Shown piece after piece: positions 41,553 through 53,356 of a DNA stretch of 64,000 bases. The position numbers and the translations under genes are program-made. The notes under the pieces were generated by a model. The model was not told the DNA's origin. It did no database searches and saw only the letters and a list, made by a program, of their open reading frames with translations. This DNA is from Combretum micranthum (Eukaryota > Streptophyta > Magnoliopsida > Myrtales > Combretaceae): assembly GCA_024138025.1 (NCBI GenBank), contig JAMXBD010000095.1:620001-684000 (forward strand), read 5' to 3'. The number at the start of each line of letters is the position of its first letter. The first letter of the stretch is position 1.

Positions 41553-44500
41553 TGTAAACCCTTGAATTTATGCTAAGTTTATGTCTAAATCTTAAAATTA
41601 GAAGTCAACCGGAAATCCTAAAAGTTAACAAAAGATTACAACAAACCCTAGTGTTTAGATCCGGTAATCCCGTATTCTTAAACCCTAAACAACGGAATTG
41701 AAAATAATGGTAGATAATAGATCGTAATAATATAAGGAAACTTAAAAATATGATATTCGTTAATTTTTAATATATTTCAAACCTAAATGGTAACAGTTAT
41801 TGAAAAGCGAGTCATAAGGCTCAGAATAGTAAACATATTCCTATGATACCATTAGATTCGTAATAATACAAGGATTTCAAAAATATCAGTTTTATAATTT
41901 TTCGGTAGCTAAAAATATCATATATCACATTTATACGCGTATTTTCTTTACTACGGTAGATTATTAGTCATGTTTACTATTCATCGTTCTATTCTACTAT
42001 TCATCTATCTCTATTTTTTCTTACTACCTGTACACCTATTTCTTACTTTTTTTCTTTTTCAATACAGCTTCACATATCTCACATATCACTTCTTAATTAC
42101 TTTTCATTAACAAAAATACGAAAAAAAATAAAATTCACTCTCTCTCTTTCTCTCTCCTTGCATTGGCCACCCCTCTCTCCATCTCTATTTATTTTTATTT
42201 TTCAATTTATTTTATTACATCTAATTTCCCTACACAAAATTCTATAAATACCCCATCTCCCTCCATCTATTTCACACACTTCTTTTACATACCAAAACTC
42301 TCTCAAAATCACTCCATAAAAATCCTCTCCACAAATTTCTCTCTTCTACTTCCCTTCTTCTTCTAACCAATGGGCAATTATCTTAAACATTCTTCATGTT
42401 TATGTAACTTAATGTGAGCTTAGCGTATGTTTTTTAAAAATCTGTAACAGATTAAGAAAGAAACAGTAGGTTTAAACTTTATTCTTTTTCATATATCCAT
42501 TCTTATATTTTTAGGTTGTTAATACACTATTTATTATGTTCATATAACTTAACATGAACATAATGTGTGTTTTCTAAAGACCCATAGATGTTAAAAAGCA
42601 ACATTAGGTTTATGTTTTATTATTGTTCATACATTATGTTTTATCATGCTTTCACTATTATGCTCATAATATTATTATGCTCTTATTATTGTTACCGTTG
42701 TGCTTTTTCTTTTTCTTTTTCTTTTTTTGAGACTAGTCTATTTTTAGTCCCATGTTGCATTGATAAAGCTAAGGCTCACAATACTTGACCATAATATTAT
42801 GATTATATTGCTTCTTATATATATCCTTATCTTATTATGGGATATTATTCTTTTTCTCATGACTACATATTCATAAACATGCATGAACATGTTGATATTG
42901 TCTCAACAAAAATAAAAGGAGTTTTCTTAAATAAAGAAAAATAAGACCTCACTTTAAAGATAAATTTTTGTCACTTAAGAAATGATTTTTTTTCATAGAA
43001 ACTTAAAGTTTCATCTTAACAAATTCTTTAAAAAAAAAATTTAGAGAAGTCTATCACAGCTTTTTAGTAATAATAGAACGCTGGATTTCATTAAAGAATA
43101 CATAAAGTAGATTTATCACACATACTCTTTTCAAACCAATAAAATGAGAAGGTGTCTTTAGAACTCAATATTGTTAATTCCTTGGTTGACAAAAGTTTTT
43201 CTTAAACTTATTTGTGAAGTTTTCACCAACACTCTAGAATATTAAGAACTAGACTTTCTAGAGACAAATCTTACTTAAGAAATAAAAATTGGTAAATAAG
43301 TTAAAAGATCATTGTTAACTAGTTTAAAGTAAATCTAACCTTGGAAAAATGAAGAACATATAAACATAGCTACTTTAAGGAATTTTAGCCACTATCAATA
43401 AATACTTGAGAAACTACATTTTTCAACCACTAGAAATTAAATTTGTAGGAATCTTAAAAAGACTAAATTTATTTTTAAAAAATTAAATTATTCTCGAAAG
43501 TTAAAAAATGAAGTTAAAAGAAGGTAGCACTCACTTATAATAATTCAATAAATTTTTCCAACAAACTAAAGTGGATTTTCAAGTGTTTACCTTTTTTCCA
43601 ACTTTTAAGACACATTGCTTTATAAAAATCATTATTGGGACAACACCACTAAATTCATGCATAAAATGAATCATATATATATACACACACATATTCAAAG
43701 GATTTTTCAATTAAACAAATATCTATATTTTTGTACAAGAATTTTTGGATAAAGAAATGTTTGAAAATTTTGTGTTTTGAAAGATGAGATTTTGTGGTGA
43801 ATCTGTACTTCGTTGTTTCGAGACCCAAATGAATTTTTATGATAAAAATAACCTTATAAATATATAGATCTTTTCGAGTAGATAGAAAACGGTATATAAT
43901 ATACGAAATTCCGAGTTAAAATGAGCAAGTTATAGCCATTTTAAATTGAAATTTTCACTAATACGAATTTTACTACAACTAGAAGCTAGAATCAGAAAAT
44001 TTGATTAGAAATTTCATGGAATACTCATTTTAGGTAATTCATTTGTTTAGGAAATGAGAAGGACGACGTTTATTATCCCGAATATTATTTCGATTAATGA
44101 AGTACCATCAAGCCATAGCCGAGTGTGACTTATAATGTTGGTGAAATAAGAAAAGATAAAGTGGAAAGTACATGTGACTTATAATGTTGGTGAAAGAACC
44201 TTAAGCATGTCGAGTTATGAATTGCCTATAATGAATTGTATGATCTACTAGCATGTTGAAGTGTCTGAAATTGGTTGATCACTTACAAGAAATTGAAACT
44301 ACATGGCCAGACTCTAAATAAAATTTGATGCATGCACTTCATGAATTGGGTCCCATTGCATTCGTTGTTGTACCATTGGTGGAAGAAGGGTATGATATTA
44401 GTGGTTGGCATAACTGGTAGTATCTGCATGTGGTGAGTAGGAGCCGGTAAGATCTACACAAATTGATGGCGAATAGGAGCAGGTAAGATCTATATGTTTT

Positions 44501-45195
44501 TTATGGCGAATAATAGCCGGTAAGAACTATAAAAATTGTTTTGTTAAAATTGTTGGCTGTAATTGGCCGGAATACCTAACCCGAATGAATAGTGTAAATT
44601 CATTCAACATATAGTTCCCGGAAAACTATATGTTTTGTACGCTCACGTGTTTGATGCATTTCACTTACTTGTATAATGAACTTGGTTAATATCTTTATTT
44701 CGAGTATGTTAATCAGGAATATTCTCACTAAGCTCATAAAGCTTATACCCCTATAGATTTTTGTACATGTAGGACCATTTGTTCTTATATCCAAGGTCTT
44801 CACATATGCAAGTAAGTCATCTTTTTGGGAGCTTTTGGGAGAAATCTACTCGAAGACTTATAATAAACTTCCTCTAAAATCTTTTGATGAAAGTATTTAA
44901 GTTTTCTTGTAAAGAATTAGAAATTTTTATATGATCATTGGAGATTAGCGAGGGAATGCCCCTAAGACTTGTGTAATGGATTTTTCAATGTTATTTGTGG
45001 GTTAACTTTATTTCTAAATTCTTATATGTTTATTATTACTTGCTTGAATCACACTTCCCAATAGCATCTTCTATTACCGTGTTCTACGCCTTACATAGGA
45101 TATAAAGACTTTCATGTCATTAAAGTAGTTATTCTTAAGTCTTGATATTGTATGTAACGGACTACCACGTTTAGGGTACCCTTCGGGACGTAACA
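41553..45195 (+). repeat. Long LTR-like repeat, copy A (probable solo LTR)
   Basis: 3.6 kb, starts TGTAAACCC and ends CGGGACGTAACA. Landmarks occur in the same order as in copy B (53621-57713): GGAAGTCAACCGGAAA, a TATA box in TTCTATAAATACCCC (about 42241), a CT-rich leader, a T-rich tract with C(T)5 repeats, GACTAGTCTATTTTTAGTCC, CCGAGTTAAAATGAGCAAGTTAT, and CGTTTAGGGTACCCTT near the end. There are no coding frames. Host sequence resumes on both sides, so it is a solo LTR rather than half of a full element. No clear 5-bp duplication was found. Confidence 0.65.
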
Positions 45196-45855
45196 TGAAG
45201 TATGAGTGCTCATGTGATAGTTGATTTACTTTAAGTGAAAGATAATAACTTATTGATTGTTGCATTACATTTAGTTAGGCTTGTGTGTCATTCTGTGTGT
45301 TCTTGTATTATTGTTTACTAAGGTTTAGCTCATGACTATTGTTGTTGTTGTTCTTTTTTCCAAGTATTTTGATGAGTGATGATGTTGTTGTGGTTTATGA
45401 TGATTTATGGTGATGATGTAGGCTCGGGTTATGGGAGGAAGAGTGAATTGATTTAGGACCGATGGATTGTTTGTATTTGTTTTTCTTTGTTTAATTTTAA
45501 AGAGTTTGATTTATCTCTTTAATTTGTTTTTCCTTTTAAAAAGGACTCGGCGATACCCAAGTTTGTAAATGTTGGTCTACTCATGAGAGTAGATTATAAA
45601 ATACTTTTATAAAGTTTTGTTTCTTAGAATTTGGTTTGCTCTCGTAAGAGTAGAGATTTATAAATTGTTTTTTATAAAGTTTAATTCATTGCTGCTATAT
45701 CGGATTGTTTTATAAATCTAAACAAGCAATTTTATTAATTGAAAATTGGTTAGCAATGTTCAAAATAAACATATCATTCAAGGAAGCCTGAGCATGTAAT
45801 ACACGAAGTATTATACGTGGTGGTGATTGCCTTAAATAAATTTTTGGGCGTTACA

Positions 45856-46654
45856 TTTGGTGCCTATAATAATTTGATGTAGGTATTTTCAACACGCACA
45901 ATAATTTCTTTTAAGTACCGAATTAATGAAGTTTAAAGTTCAAGTACTAAATTTATCAATTGTAAAGTTCAGGTATTAATGAGAATAGTTTTGTGCTTCG
46001 ATCAAATGTAACCATTAGTCACTAATGGTTTACTGCATATATAGCTTGATAATCTATGCGTAAATTAAACTTCGCACAAAAATTCAATTTAGTGCTTGAA
46101 GTTTGAATTGGTTAGCTTAATACGTAATCAAACTTTTTTTACTATATTTACTACTTCTCTAATACCTTACATTGTCAAATTTGCAATTTTACTTATAATC
46201 ACTAGAGGATTAGCAGAATCAAAACATAAAAACGCAAGGTTCTAAAATATCTGCAAAATTAGGATATGCATATTACCAACGATGTTAATAGTTACCCTTA
46301 GCACAAAAAACTTGAAATACATGATGAAAATAAAAATAAAAAAAATTTGATTATAACATTTATCACAATATAGATCAAGTATAAATAGTTACCCTTGGCA
46401 CAAAATTAGGATATGCATATTACCGATGATATTTATTAAATTGCAACGTAAATTATTTTTGTAGCATACAAAGCTAAAGACAATTCATTAATCGGTAGCT
46501 TCCTTGTCATTACGAAAACCATCTATTATAATTGTAATCATCAATATCATTATCATCTTCATCAACATCGTTTTTGGTATACTATTAATAATTCATATCT
46601 TTTAATTTTAGAGCTCTTGAAACATTCATTTCATGCTTCGTGTTTGATATTATT
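45856..46654. other. Intergenic DNA with MITE half and short direct duplication
   Basis: 45890-46000 resembles one arm of the AATTGATCAATTTAGTACC foldback family. At 46253-46310 and 46386-46430 the motifs AAATTAGGATATGCATATTACC and AATAGTTACCCTT-GCACAAAA are both present twice, indicating a local duplication. No gene. Confidence 0.45.
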
Positions 46655-46895
46655 AAACATGTAGTTAGGTATACGAATTTTAAAATTGAACAATTTAATA
46701 CTTAAACTTTGAAATTGATCTATTTAATACATTAAAAACTTTTAAATTGATCAATTTAATATCTGAATAAACTTGATAGAGGTACCATTGGTGTGCCCAA
46801 AAAGTTATTTTGAGTAATAAATTGATCAATTTCAAAGCCTAAATATTAAATTCTTCAATTTTAAAGTTCAAGTACCTAATTGCGTATTTTATTAG
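46655..46895. repeat. Foldback MITE (AATTGATCAATTTAGTACC family), copy 1
   Basis: The left half (GTAGTTAGGTATACGAATTTTAAAATTG...) is the inverted complement of the right half (...TTCAATTTTAAAGTTCAAGTACCTAATTGCG). It has the same arrangement as 52378-52690 but is shorter. Confidence 0.6.
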
Positions 46896-46897
46896 AT

Positions 46898-47262
46898 ATA
46901 ATGATAAAAATTGTATCTAAACTTTCGTAAAAAGAACAATTATGTACCTAAAGTTTAGCTTTGAATAATTTGATATCTTAACAAAGTTTTCGTTTACTTT
47001 TTTTATACCTAAAGTTTGATATTGACAATATGGTACTTAAACAAACTTTTTGTGGACTTTTTTCATGCCTCATTTCATTTGCTTCAAGTTAAAAAAAAAA
47101 GTTAATAAAAACTTTGTTTATATACCAAAATTGTCGAAATCAAACTTCGGATGTGAATAAAGTTAACAAAAAATTTGTTCAAGTACCAAATTGTTTAAAA
47201 TCAAACTGCTAGTACCTAATTGTTATTTTGCAAAAGTTCAAGTACCATTTTCATCGTTAACC
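46898..47262. repeat. Foldback MITE, second family
   Basis: The left arm (AACAATTATGTACCTAAAGTTTAGC...) and the reverse complement of the right arm (AACAATTAGGTACTAGCAGTTTGAT...) pair along nearly the whole length, with the centre near 47090. It is non-coding and different in sequence from the neighbouring family. Confidence 0.6.
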
Positions 47263-47767
47263 CTTTTGTTAAAGTCCAGATATCACTCGTGACATTAACC
47301 ATTTAATAAATTATTAAAATTAAAGTATGATCACTTGAATATAATAAAAGATAAAGTACATATACTAAAATGCAAAAAATAATAATAATAATACAATGAC
47401 CATTAAATGTCCCATAAACAAAGATACTAAATTGAAACGAAATTAAAAGAATAACCACTAAATCGTTAGAAGTAAAAGTTTATGCACTAAATTGCAAAAA
47501 ATTAATAGTATAGACACTTTATGTGCTTTTATCTCGATTAGATTAGATTTGTTGGAAGTCGAAGGAGATTTAAGAATTTGGGGAAAAAAAAGGAAATCAT
47601 TTATTTTATTGGTCCATAAGATAAATATAAAATAGAATGAAATAAAATTACACCTTACTTTATTTTTTCTCAACATTATTTTTAGGAGCTAGAAATCTGA
47701 ATATATTGTCACCCATCATATTAATCGTCTCCATGTAGTCCTTATCTACATATCTCTAAATTATTAG
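47263..47767. other. AT-rich intergenic DNA
   Basis: Nothing recognised. Confidence 0.4.
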
Positions 47768-48049
47768 GTTAATATCATGAATTATACTCGACCTTTCACA
47801 AAATATCTAATTAGATACTTATATTTTAAAATTGATTAATTTAGTACTTGAAATTTAAAAATGATCAATTTAGTAACTGGAAATTTTTTAAATTGATCAA
47901 TTTAGTACCTCAAAGAAATTGATTGAGGTACTATTGGCATGTAAAAAAAGTTTTCTTAGGTACTAAATTAATCAGTTTAAAGATTCAAGTAATAAATTGA
48001 TCAATTTCAAAATTCAAATATTTAATTAAATATTTTACCAAAATTTAGA
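47768..48049. repeat. Foldback MITE copy 2, left part, split by a MULE
   Basis: Same family as 52378-52690 by order of motifs. The element's right arm stops at AAATTTAGA (48041-48049), where the MULE begins. The rest of the arm (ATACTATTTATAATATTAAC) appears at 51704-51727 after the MULE. Confidence 0.7.
48041..48049. repeat. 9-bp target duplication AAATTTAGA (left)
   Basis: Exact match to 51695-51703; nine bases is the standard Mutator duplication. Confidence 0.9.
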
Positions 48050-48205
48050 AGGAAAAAGGAAAATAATAATAAACTTTTTTAAAAAAATTACAAAAAAGTA
48101 ACTAGTATCAAAATAACCCCTATTTTAGGCAATTTAACCTCATTTCTTGAAGAGACGATGTCAGATACTAATGACCTCGTTTCTTCAAGAGGGACAAGGT
48201 TAGAG
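48050..48205 (+). repeat. MULE left terminal inverted repeat
   Basis: Starts with GGAAAAAGGAAAATAATAATAA and ends in an inverted pair (TTCTTGAAGAGACGATGTCA ... TGACCTCGTTTCTTCAAGA) that can form a hairpin. The same layout is seen in the TIR of the element at 9915. Confidence 0.8.
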
Positions 48206-49079
48206 GGCATTATATTCACCCGCCATCTTCTTCTTCATCATTTGAAGCAAACTAAAACCACTACATACCAAAAAAAAAAAACCAAAACCTTAACCGTAAC
48301 CCTAATTTCCTTAATTTCGATAAAGATTTTCACAAAATCACTGCATGATCTTGAATAGGTTCAATCATCAAGTGTTGTGGAAGTCATCAGATCATTGAAA
48401 AGTAAAGCAATTCGTGCAAAAGATCAAAAGATTTGTGTCGAACTTGTTAAGTACGTGCGTTAGATTTTTCGCTTAAATTTCTACTATTATTGATGTTGCA
48501 TTTGTTGAATACTGGGCGTTGTATATGTTGTTGGATTGTTTTTGACAAATGGTGAAGCACATTATATCTTAGATGTTAAATAGGTGTGGTACTTAGTGTT
48601 GGATGATGTTGCATTATTGAATACTGGGCATTGTATATGTTGTTGGATTGTTTTTGTCAAATGGTGAAGCACATTGTATGTTAGATGTTATATGGGGTAT
48701 TGTATGCAGTGTTGGATGAGTTGTATTGAAGAGTGGTAATGTGATTTGTATGCTAACTGTATATGCTGTTGATGATACCTTGTAGAGAATGTCTGATGTA
48801 ATTATGATTATACTCTATAATTTTTTAATTTAGGAATCAAATTATGAAATCATATATTGTTATACATCATACACATTGATCATATACTATTATAAGAGTA
48901 AGGTGGATATGATAGCATTAGCAAATATGTTTTAAATATTAAAAGAGTGCAACAAATAAGTCATGATGCGAATTTCATGCATTCACCCTATGTTTTATGA
49001 GATGACAGAGTAGGTGAGGAAATGGATAAGGTCAAGTTAGTATTGTAAGCTCATTGCAACACTGGGGAAGGGAATGGTG

Positions 49080-49560
49080 GTGTTGGTTATGATAAACGGC
49101 CAGTTGCTGTGTTCAATGTTAGTAAGAACTTAACGTATAAGCAAATACTTAGCATCATTTGCAATAAACTTATGGTGGTCTAAACATTGGGTTGAGCTGT
49201 ATCATAGCGTAGCTATTGGATATAGGATGCTATGCTATGATGTTGTTCCAGTAATCGATGATGATGATGCATAAGAGATGTTGGTGTATAGTAAAGGGTC
49301 AGTGCCGGTATTTGTACAGATGTTTAAGAACAAATTGTCATAGGTATCTACAGGGACTTGGATATTGATGGAAATATTAGCAGTCAACGGTTAGTAGACT
49401 CGAACTCTACTCAAATTCAGATAAAAGGTAGCGCACAGGTACAGATGAATAACTTTGAAATTAGTTCACCTTATTGGACATGTGGTCATGATACTAATGT
49501 GATGTGAGACTCCTCAGCGAGTGAATCTAGTGACGACTATGATGATGATGGAAATGATAA
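49080..49560 (+). pseudogene. MuDR-like transposase N-terminal remnant
   Basis: Reads VAVFNVSKNLTYKQILSIIC, then after stops MLVYSKGSVPVFVQMFKN, then an acidic serine/aspartate stretch (SSDDYDDDGNDN). This order matches the N-terminal domain and linker of plant MuDR/MULE transposases from general knowledge of the family. The DDE core and zinc finger expected next are absent; the PMD remnant follows instead. Confidence 0.5.
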
Positions 49561-49599
49561 TGTGGAAGCTTTTCCCTAAGAAGATGTTGGTACCGGGCT

Positions 49600-50910
49600 A
49601 CAACATATAATCTGGTTCATGTGATGTACTTCCAGTTGCTTGATGACTTAAAGAGAACGGGCTAATATGCATGGGGAGCAGCTTTCTTGGTATGGTTATA
49701 CAGGCAATTATGCATGGTTGCCCACATCGAGATGGATGACATAGTAAGACCCCTTGTAGTCTTGTAGATCTGGGCTTGGGAGTACTTCCCACACATTGCC
49801 TCAGCTGTGTCAATAAATCACAATACTTACCGTAGGGTACCTACCCATCAGTTATTAAGGTGCCACGTTTGATGTCACTCGATCCGCCACAGATCAGTTG
49901 TATGAGTATAGGGGATGTTTCGATAGATAAATCCCTAGCTAGGTATCGTTTTGTATATTCTATGCGTTCACATATGTATAATTTCATTGCCTTTACTAAT
50001 GTATAGTGCACTTTTTTGTTGAACAGGTCTTTTGGGACCCCTATTATGTTATTATGAATTCCCTGCCTGTCTATTGCCGGGCTAGCAGTATTATATGGCA
50101 TGCACGGGTTCTCCTAGTTTTCTTTGACATTGTCGAGCACTACTATCCAGACAGGATGCTCAAATAGTTAAGTGGTTTGTAGGCGATCCCAGACGCTTCG
50201 GCTAATATGAGAGCCCTGCATGAGCTAGACTTACGAGGGTATTCTGAGTGGAATTGAGTGACAGAGCACACCAGGTGGGTAGCAGAGTGGGATGGCGGGC
50301 GAGAATGGATTGTCAAGATGCTAGATATCCCCACTAGCACATCTAGAGATTATTTCGACTGGTATCATGCGATCATGAGGTGCTGGATCGGTCGTATTGG
50401 TGTCATTATTTGATATATGGTAAGTTCAACGACTACGTAAGCTATATATGTATATATATTGTTTTCAGTATTCACTTATCTAAATGTTTGCTCTTGCTTG
50501 CAGGCAGGTTTCATTTATAGAGTCCCCAACATGCCAGCATAGAACACTCCTGCCATGGCACGAGATGTCATTTATGTGGTGGAAGAGTTCATGAGGCTTA
50601 ATTTGACTGATCCAGCACCAGTGCTTATACCAGCACCTATACCGGCATCGGTGTCGGAGGACTCACAACCTCATACTACACAGAGACGAAGCCCACAGAT
50701 AGAGAAGCGTGGGTAGGAATGGGATCGAGATCAAGAGCGAGGGAAATCGAGCCATAGACATCAAAGATGAGCCATTGTCCTTGCAGGTACCCATACCTAA
50801 TGAGCCTGGCCTTTCACAGTTTCATCATTTCGAGCCTGGTCCATCATCATCATCATATGCTCATCTGGATAAGACCTTGATGCTAGACATCTCATATACT
50901 GAGTTCCGTA
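49600..50910 (+). pseudogene. Plant mobile domain (PMD) gene, decayed
   Basis: Plus-strand frames show hallmark PMD sequence: AWGAAFLVWLYRQL, IWAWEYFPHIASAVSINH, VFWDPYYVIMNSLPVYC, VLLVFFDIVEHYYPDRML and ALHELDLRGYSEWN, in the family's order. Stop codons (for example in VVL-stop-IWAWE at about 49766) and frame changes break it. An apparent intron lies at about 49860-50020. The C-terminal part is proline-rich (about 50610-50710). PMD proteins occur both as cellular genes (MAIN/MAIL type, with roles in silencing) and inside transposons; this is the transposon form. The exact ends are uncertain. Confidence 0.65.
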
Positions 50911-51539
50911 ATCCCCTTGCTTGACAATAGAGGTGACCGTTGCTGCCACATGATATTAGGGAGGGATTCACCCAAGATGATCCAGACCTTGTCCCATTTT
51001 GTCCTTCTAGTGTTGGTGTTGGAGATGGGGATACCACACCCACACAGGTTGATCCATCTATGGAGCATCCCCATCAGGACCTAGCAATAGAGATTACATA
51101 TATTTTTATCTTTTATGATTGTCGTATATAGATTTTTATATTTCATGTTTGTTGTATGTAGGATTTTCATATACTTTTGGTATAAATAAGAGACCATTAA
51201 TGTAATCATTTCATTTTTTTTTTAGTTTTTTATTATGTTTGTGGTGAAAGGTTTCACAAAACTATTGTCATTGAATGGATTAGGTTTGTAACTGCGAATG
51301 AATGGATTGAGTTTTGGGATTATGACTGAATGGATTGAGTTTTGGGACTGTGAATGAATGAATTAGGTTTGGGACTATTTTTGGATGGATTGGGTTTAGA
51401 GATACTATTATGTTTGGGTCATGAAGTCTGAAAGTTGGTAAATGAATGATTTATATAGTCGATTGTGTATGATTTTAATAGGTTATAAAAACTAATGTAA
51501 CAAGGGAGTGATTTATGAGATATGTGGTAACGGGGGGAT

Positions 51540-51694
51540 TTTTAACTGAGCTCTTCTCTTGAAGAGACCAGGTCAACAATTTGTACTAACCTCCTCTCTT
51601 TAAGAGACGAGGTCAATTTGCCTAAAACTAAGATTATTTTGATCCAGTGGTATTTTTATAATTTTAAAAAAAATTATTATTATTTTCCTTTCCC
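51540..51694 (-). repeat. MULE right terminal inverted repeat
   Basis: Reverse complement of the left TIR with scattered mismatches, including the CTTGAAGAGACCAGGTCA / GACGAGGTCA hairpin motifs. Confidence 0.8.
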
Positions 51695-51703
51695 AAATTT
51701 AGA
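51695..51703. repeat. 9-bp target duplication AAATTTAGA (right)
   Basis: Exact match to 48041-48049. Confidence 0.9.
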
Positions 51704-51727
51704 TACTATTTATAATATTAACACGAC
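51704..51727. repeat. Foldback MITE copy 2, right end after the MULE
   Basis: ATACTATTTATAATATTAAC continues the arm broken at 48049 and corresponds to the right end of the copy at 52378-52690. Confidence 0.6.
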
Positions 51728-52377
51728 ACTTTTGACTCGAAAATCTCAAAGGGGTATAGCGAAGATAATTTCAATTTCTATCGAAAAGTTCAGTTACTTT
51801 AACTAATAATATTAAATAATTAAAAAACTTTTAATTTTTAATGAAAAATGTCAATGAAATATGGGATTGGAAACTTTTTATCAACAAAAATATAAAAGCT
51901 TTTACAGCAATATATTTGAAGCTAGTTCATGTGATCTAATCTCTTATAATTTTAACAACAACACTATTAAAATGGCAAATTAATTTGTATAACTACAATA
52001 AGGTTGTTTAGTTACTATTATTAGTTATAAGCCAATGTTATATACTATTGTTAATTTAAAATAAATTTATGGATAAAAATAATGGATTTTCTTAAAAAAA
52101 TTACAAAATATAATAAGTAAATATATATTCATAAATTATTATCATAAATAATTTATAAAATAGACATGGCCTTAAAACAACTTCAGACATGTGTAGAAAG
52201 ATATATTAAAGATATTAATAAAAGAAAGAAGTGCTTTCATTGGTTTGTATTTATAAAAATATTCGGCATGAAATATTGAAAGCCCGATAATAAAGGTTTT
52301 GGACTATAAGAAACATAGAAACACATACAGTTAAAGATTAAGTATCGGCTTTAATAAAATCACAATATTTTAATTAA
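51728..52377. other. AT-rich intergenic DNA
   Basis: No gene or bounded repeat recognised. Confidence 0.4.
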
Positions 52378-52690
52378 TGGGATAAGGTCACAAATGTTCC
52401 CTAAATTTTAGTAAAATATGTAATTAGGTAGCTAAACTTTGAAAATGATCAATTTAATACCTGAACTTTGAACTTGATCAATTTAAAACCTAAAAAACTT
52501 TGAAACTAATCAATTTGATACCTTAAAGAACTTGAATGAGGTACAATTAGCAACATAAAACGTTCTTTTAGATACTAAATTTGTCAATTTTAAAGCCTAG
52601 GTAGTCAACTGATCAATTTCAAACTTTATGTATTTAATTATATATTTTGTCAAATTTTAAGTACCACTTGTAACATTAACTCTTAATTAA
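52378..52690. repeat. Foldback MITE (AATTGATCAATTTAGTACC family), copy 3, complete
   Basis: About 310 bp. The left arm (TGTTCCCTAAATTTTAGTAAAATATGTAATTAGG...) is the inverted complement of the right arm (...AATTATATATTTTGTCAAATTTTAAGTACCACTTGTAAC). Within each arm GATCAATTTNNNACCT-type units are repeated. This is the best copy for comparing the others. Confidence 0.7.
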
Positions 52691-53356
52691 ACTAGGAGTA
52701 TCTTTTGTTTTCCTAAAACAGATAAACCTCAGCATATAAAAAAGTAAATATTATACTTTCTATTTTAATATGGATAAATCACACAGAAATGTATTAACAT
52801 TTGTAATAAGTTTAATTAAGTTATCAACGTTTCAAATAGTTAAAAACATACATCAATATTTTGCAAATTTCATTTAAGTATGAATATTTCAATTAGTCTT
52901 CGATTGATTTTCTAAATTTTTATTAATGGAAAACTATTAATACCTTATTTGACTCAGTTTGCAAACTATTGATATCTCTTTTAGCTTTAACCACTTTAAA
53001 CATTGATATATTAAATGAAAATATGCTCAAAAGTTTATTCTCATTTTAAATCATTTGAAATGTCGATACCTTAAATAAAACTATCCACAAACATTGATTC
53101 ATTTTTTAACTACTTAAAATGTTAATATCTTAAATAAACTTACACTCAAACATTAGTACCTTATGATGTAATTTCCTATTTTAATGTATATCAAGGTGCC
53201 CCTAAAAAAATAAAAAAAAATAGAAAAGGTGAATACATTTCCTATTTTGCATATGAATGATATAAATTTACTTTGTACACAAAACATGAATTATAATTTA
53301 AAAACTCTATGTAAAGTACAATACAAACGAATTGAGAGCGTACAATAGTAATAATA
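52691..53356. other. AT-rich intergenic DNA
   Basis: Repeated short phrases (for example AAACATTGAT and CTTAAATAAA, 52980-53150) hint at an old diverged tandem or foldback repeat, but no boundary is clear. Confidence 0.35.

Larger units (their letters stand above)
38900..45855 (+). repeat. Long LTR-like sequence interrupted by hAT MITE and by repeat A
   Basis: Non-coding sequence that ends GGGCGTTACA at 45855, followed by TTTGGTGCC, an LTR-end plus primer-site-like arrangement. It is interrupted by 39252-39927 and by 41553-45195, so the host pieces are about 38900-39251, 39928-41552 and 45196-45855. The left boundary is uncertain and the family is not identified. Confidence 0.35.
48050..51694. 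mobile_element. Mutator-like element (MULE) carrying a decayed plant mobile domain gene
   Basis: 3.6 kb with TIRs of about 150 bp: left AGGAAAAAGGAAAATAATAA..., right (complement) GGGAAAGGAAAATAATAATAA.... Both share TTTTAGGCAAATT-ACCTC and a hairpin-forming CTTGAAGAGACGA / TCGTCTCTTCAAG stretch just inside. It is flanked by perfect AAATTTAGA. The interior reads on the plus strand: a MuDR-like N-terminal remnant (about 49080-49340), an acidic linker, and a PMD remnant (about 49660-50410), all with stops. No DDE transposase core was found, so it depends on a relative for movement. Confidence 0.88.

Noticed and set aside
42163..42788. Plus-strand frames in copy A
   Set aside because: Pyrimidine-rich LTR leader translated as serine/phenylalanine runs; not conserved as a frame in copy B.
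37128..45855. One giant element bounded by TGTAACGCC and GGCGTTACA
   Set aside because: The ends look alike, but no target duplication was found, and the two ends are better explained as ends of two related LTR-like sequences in opposite orientation.
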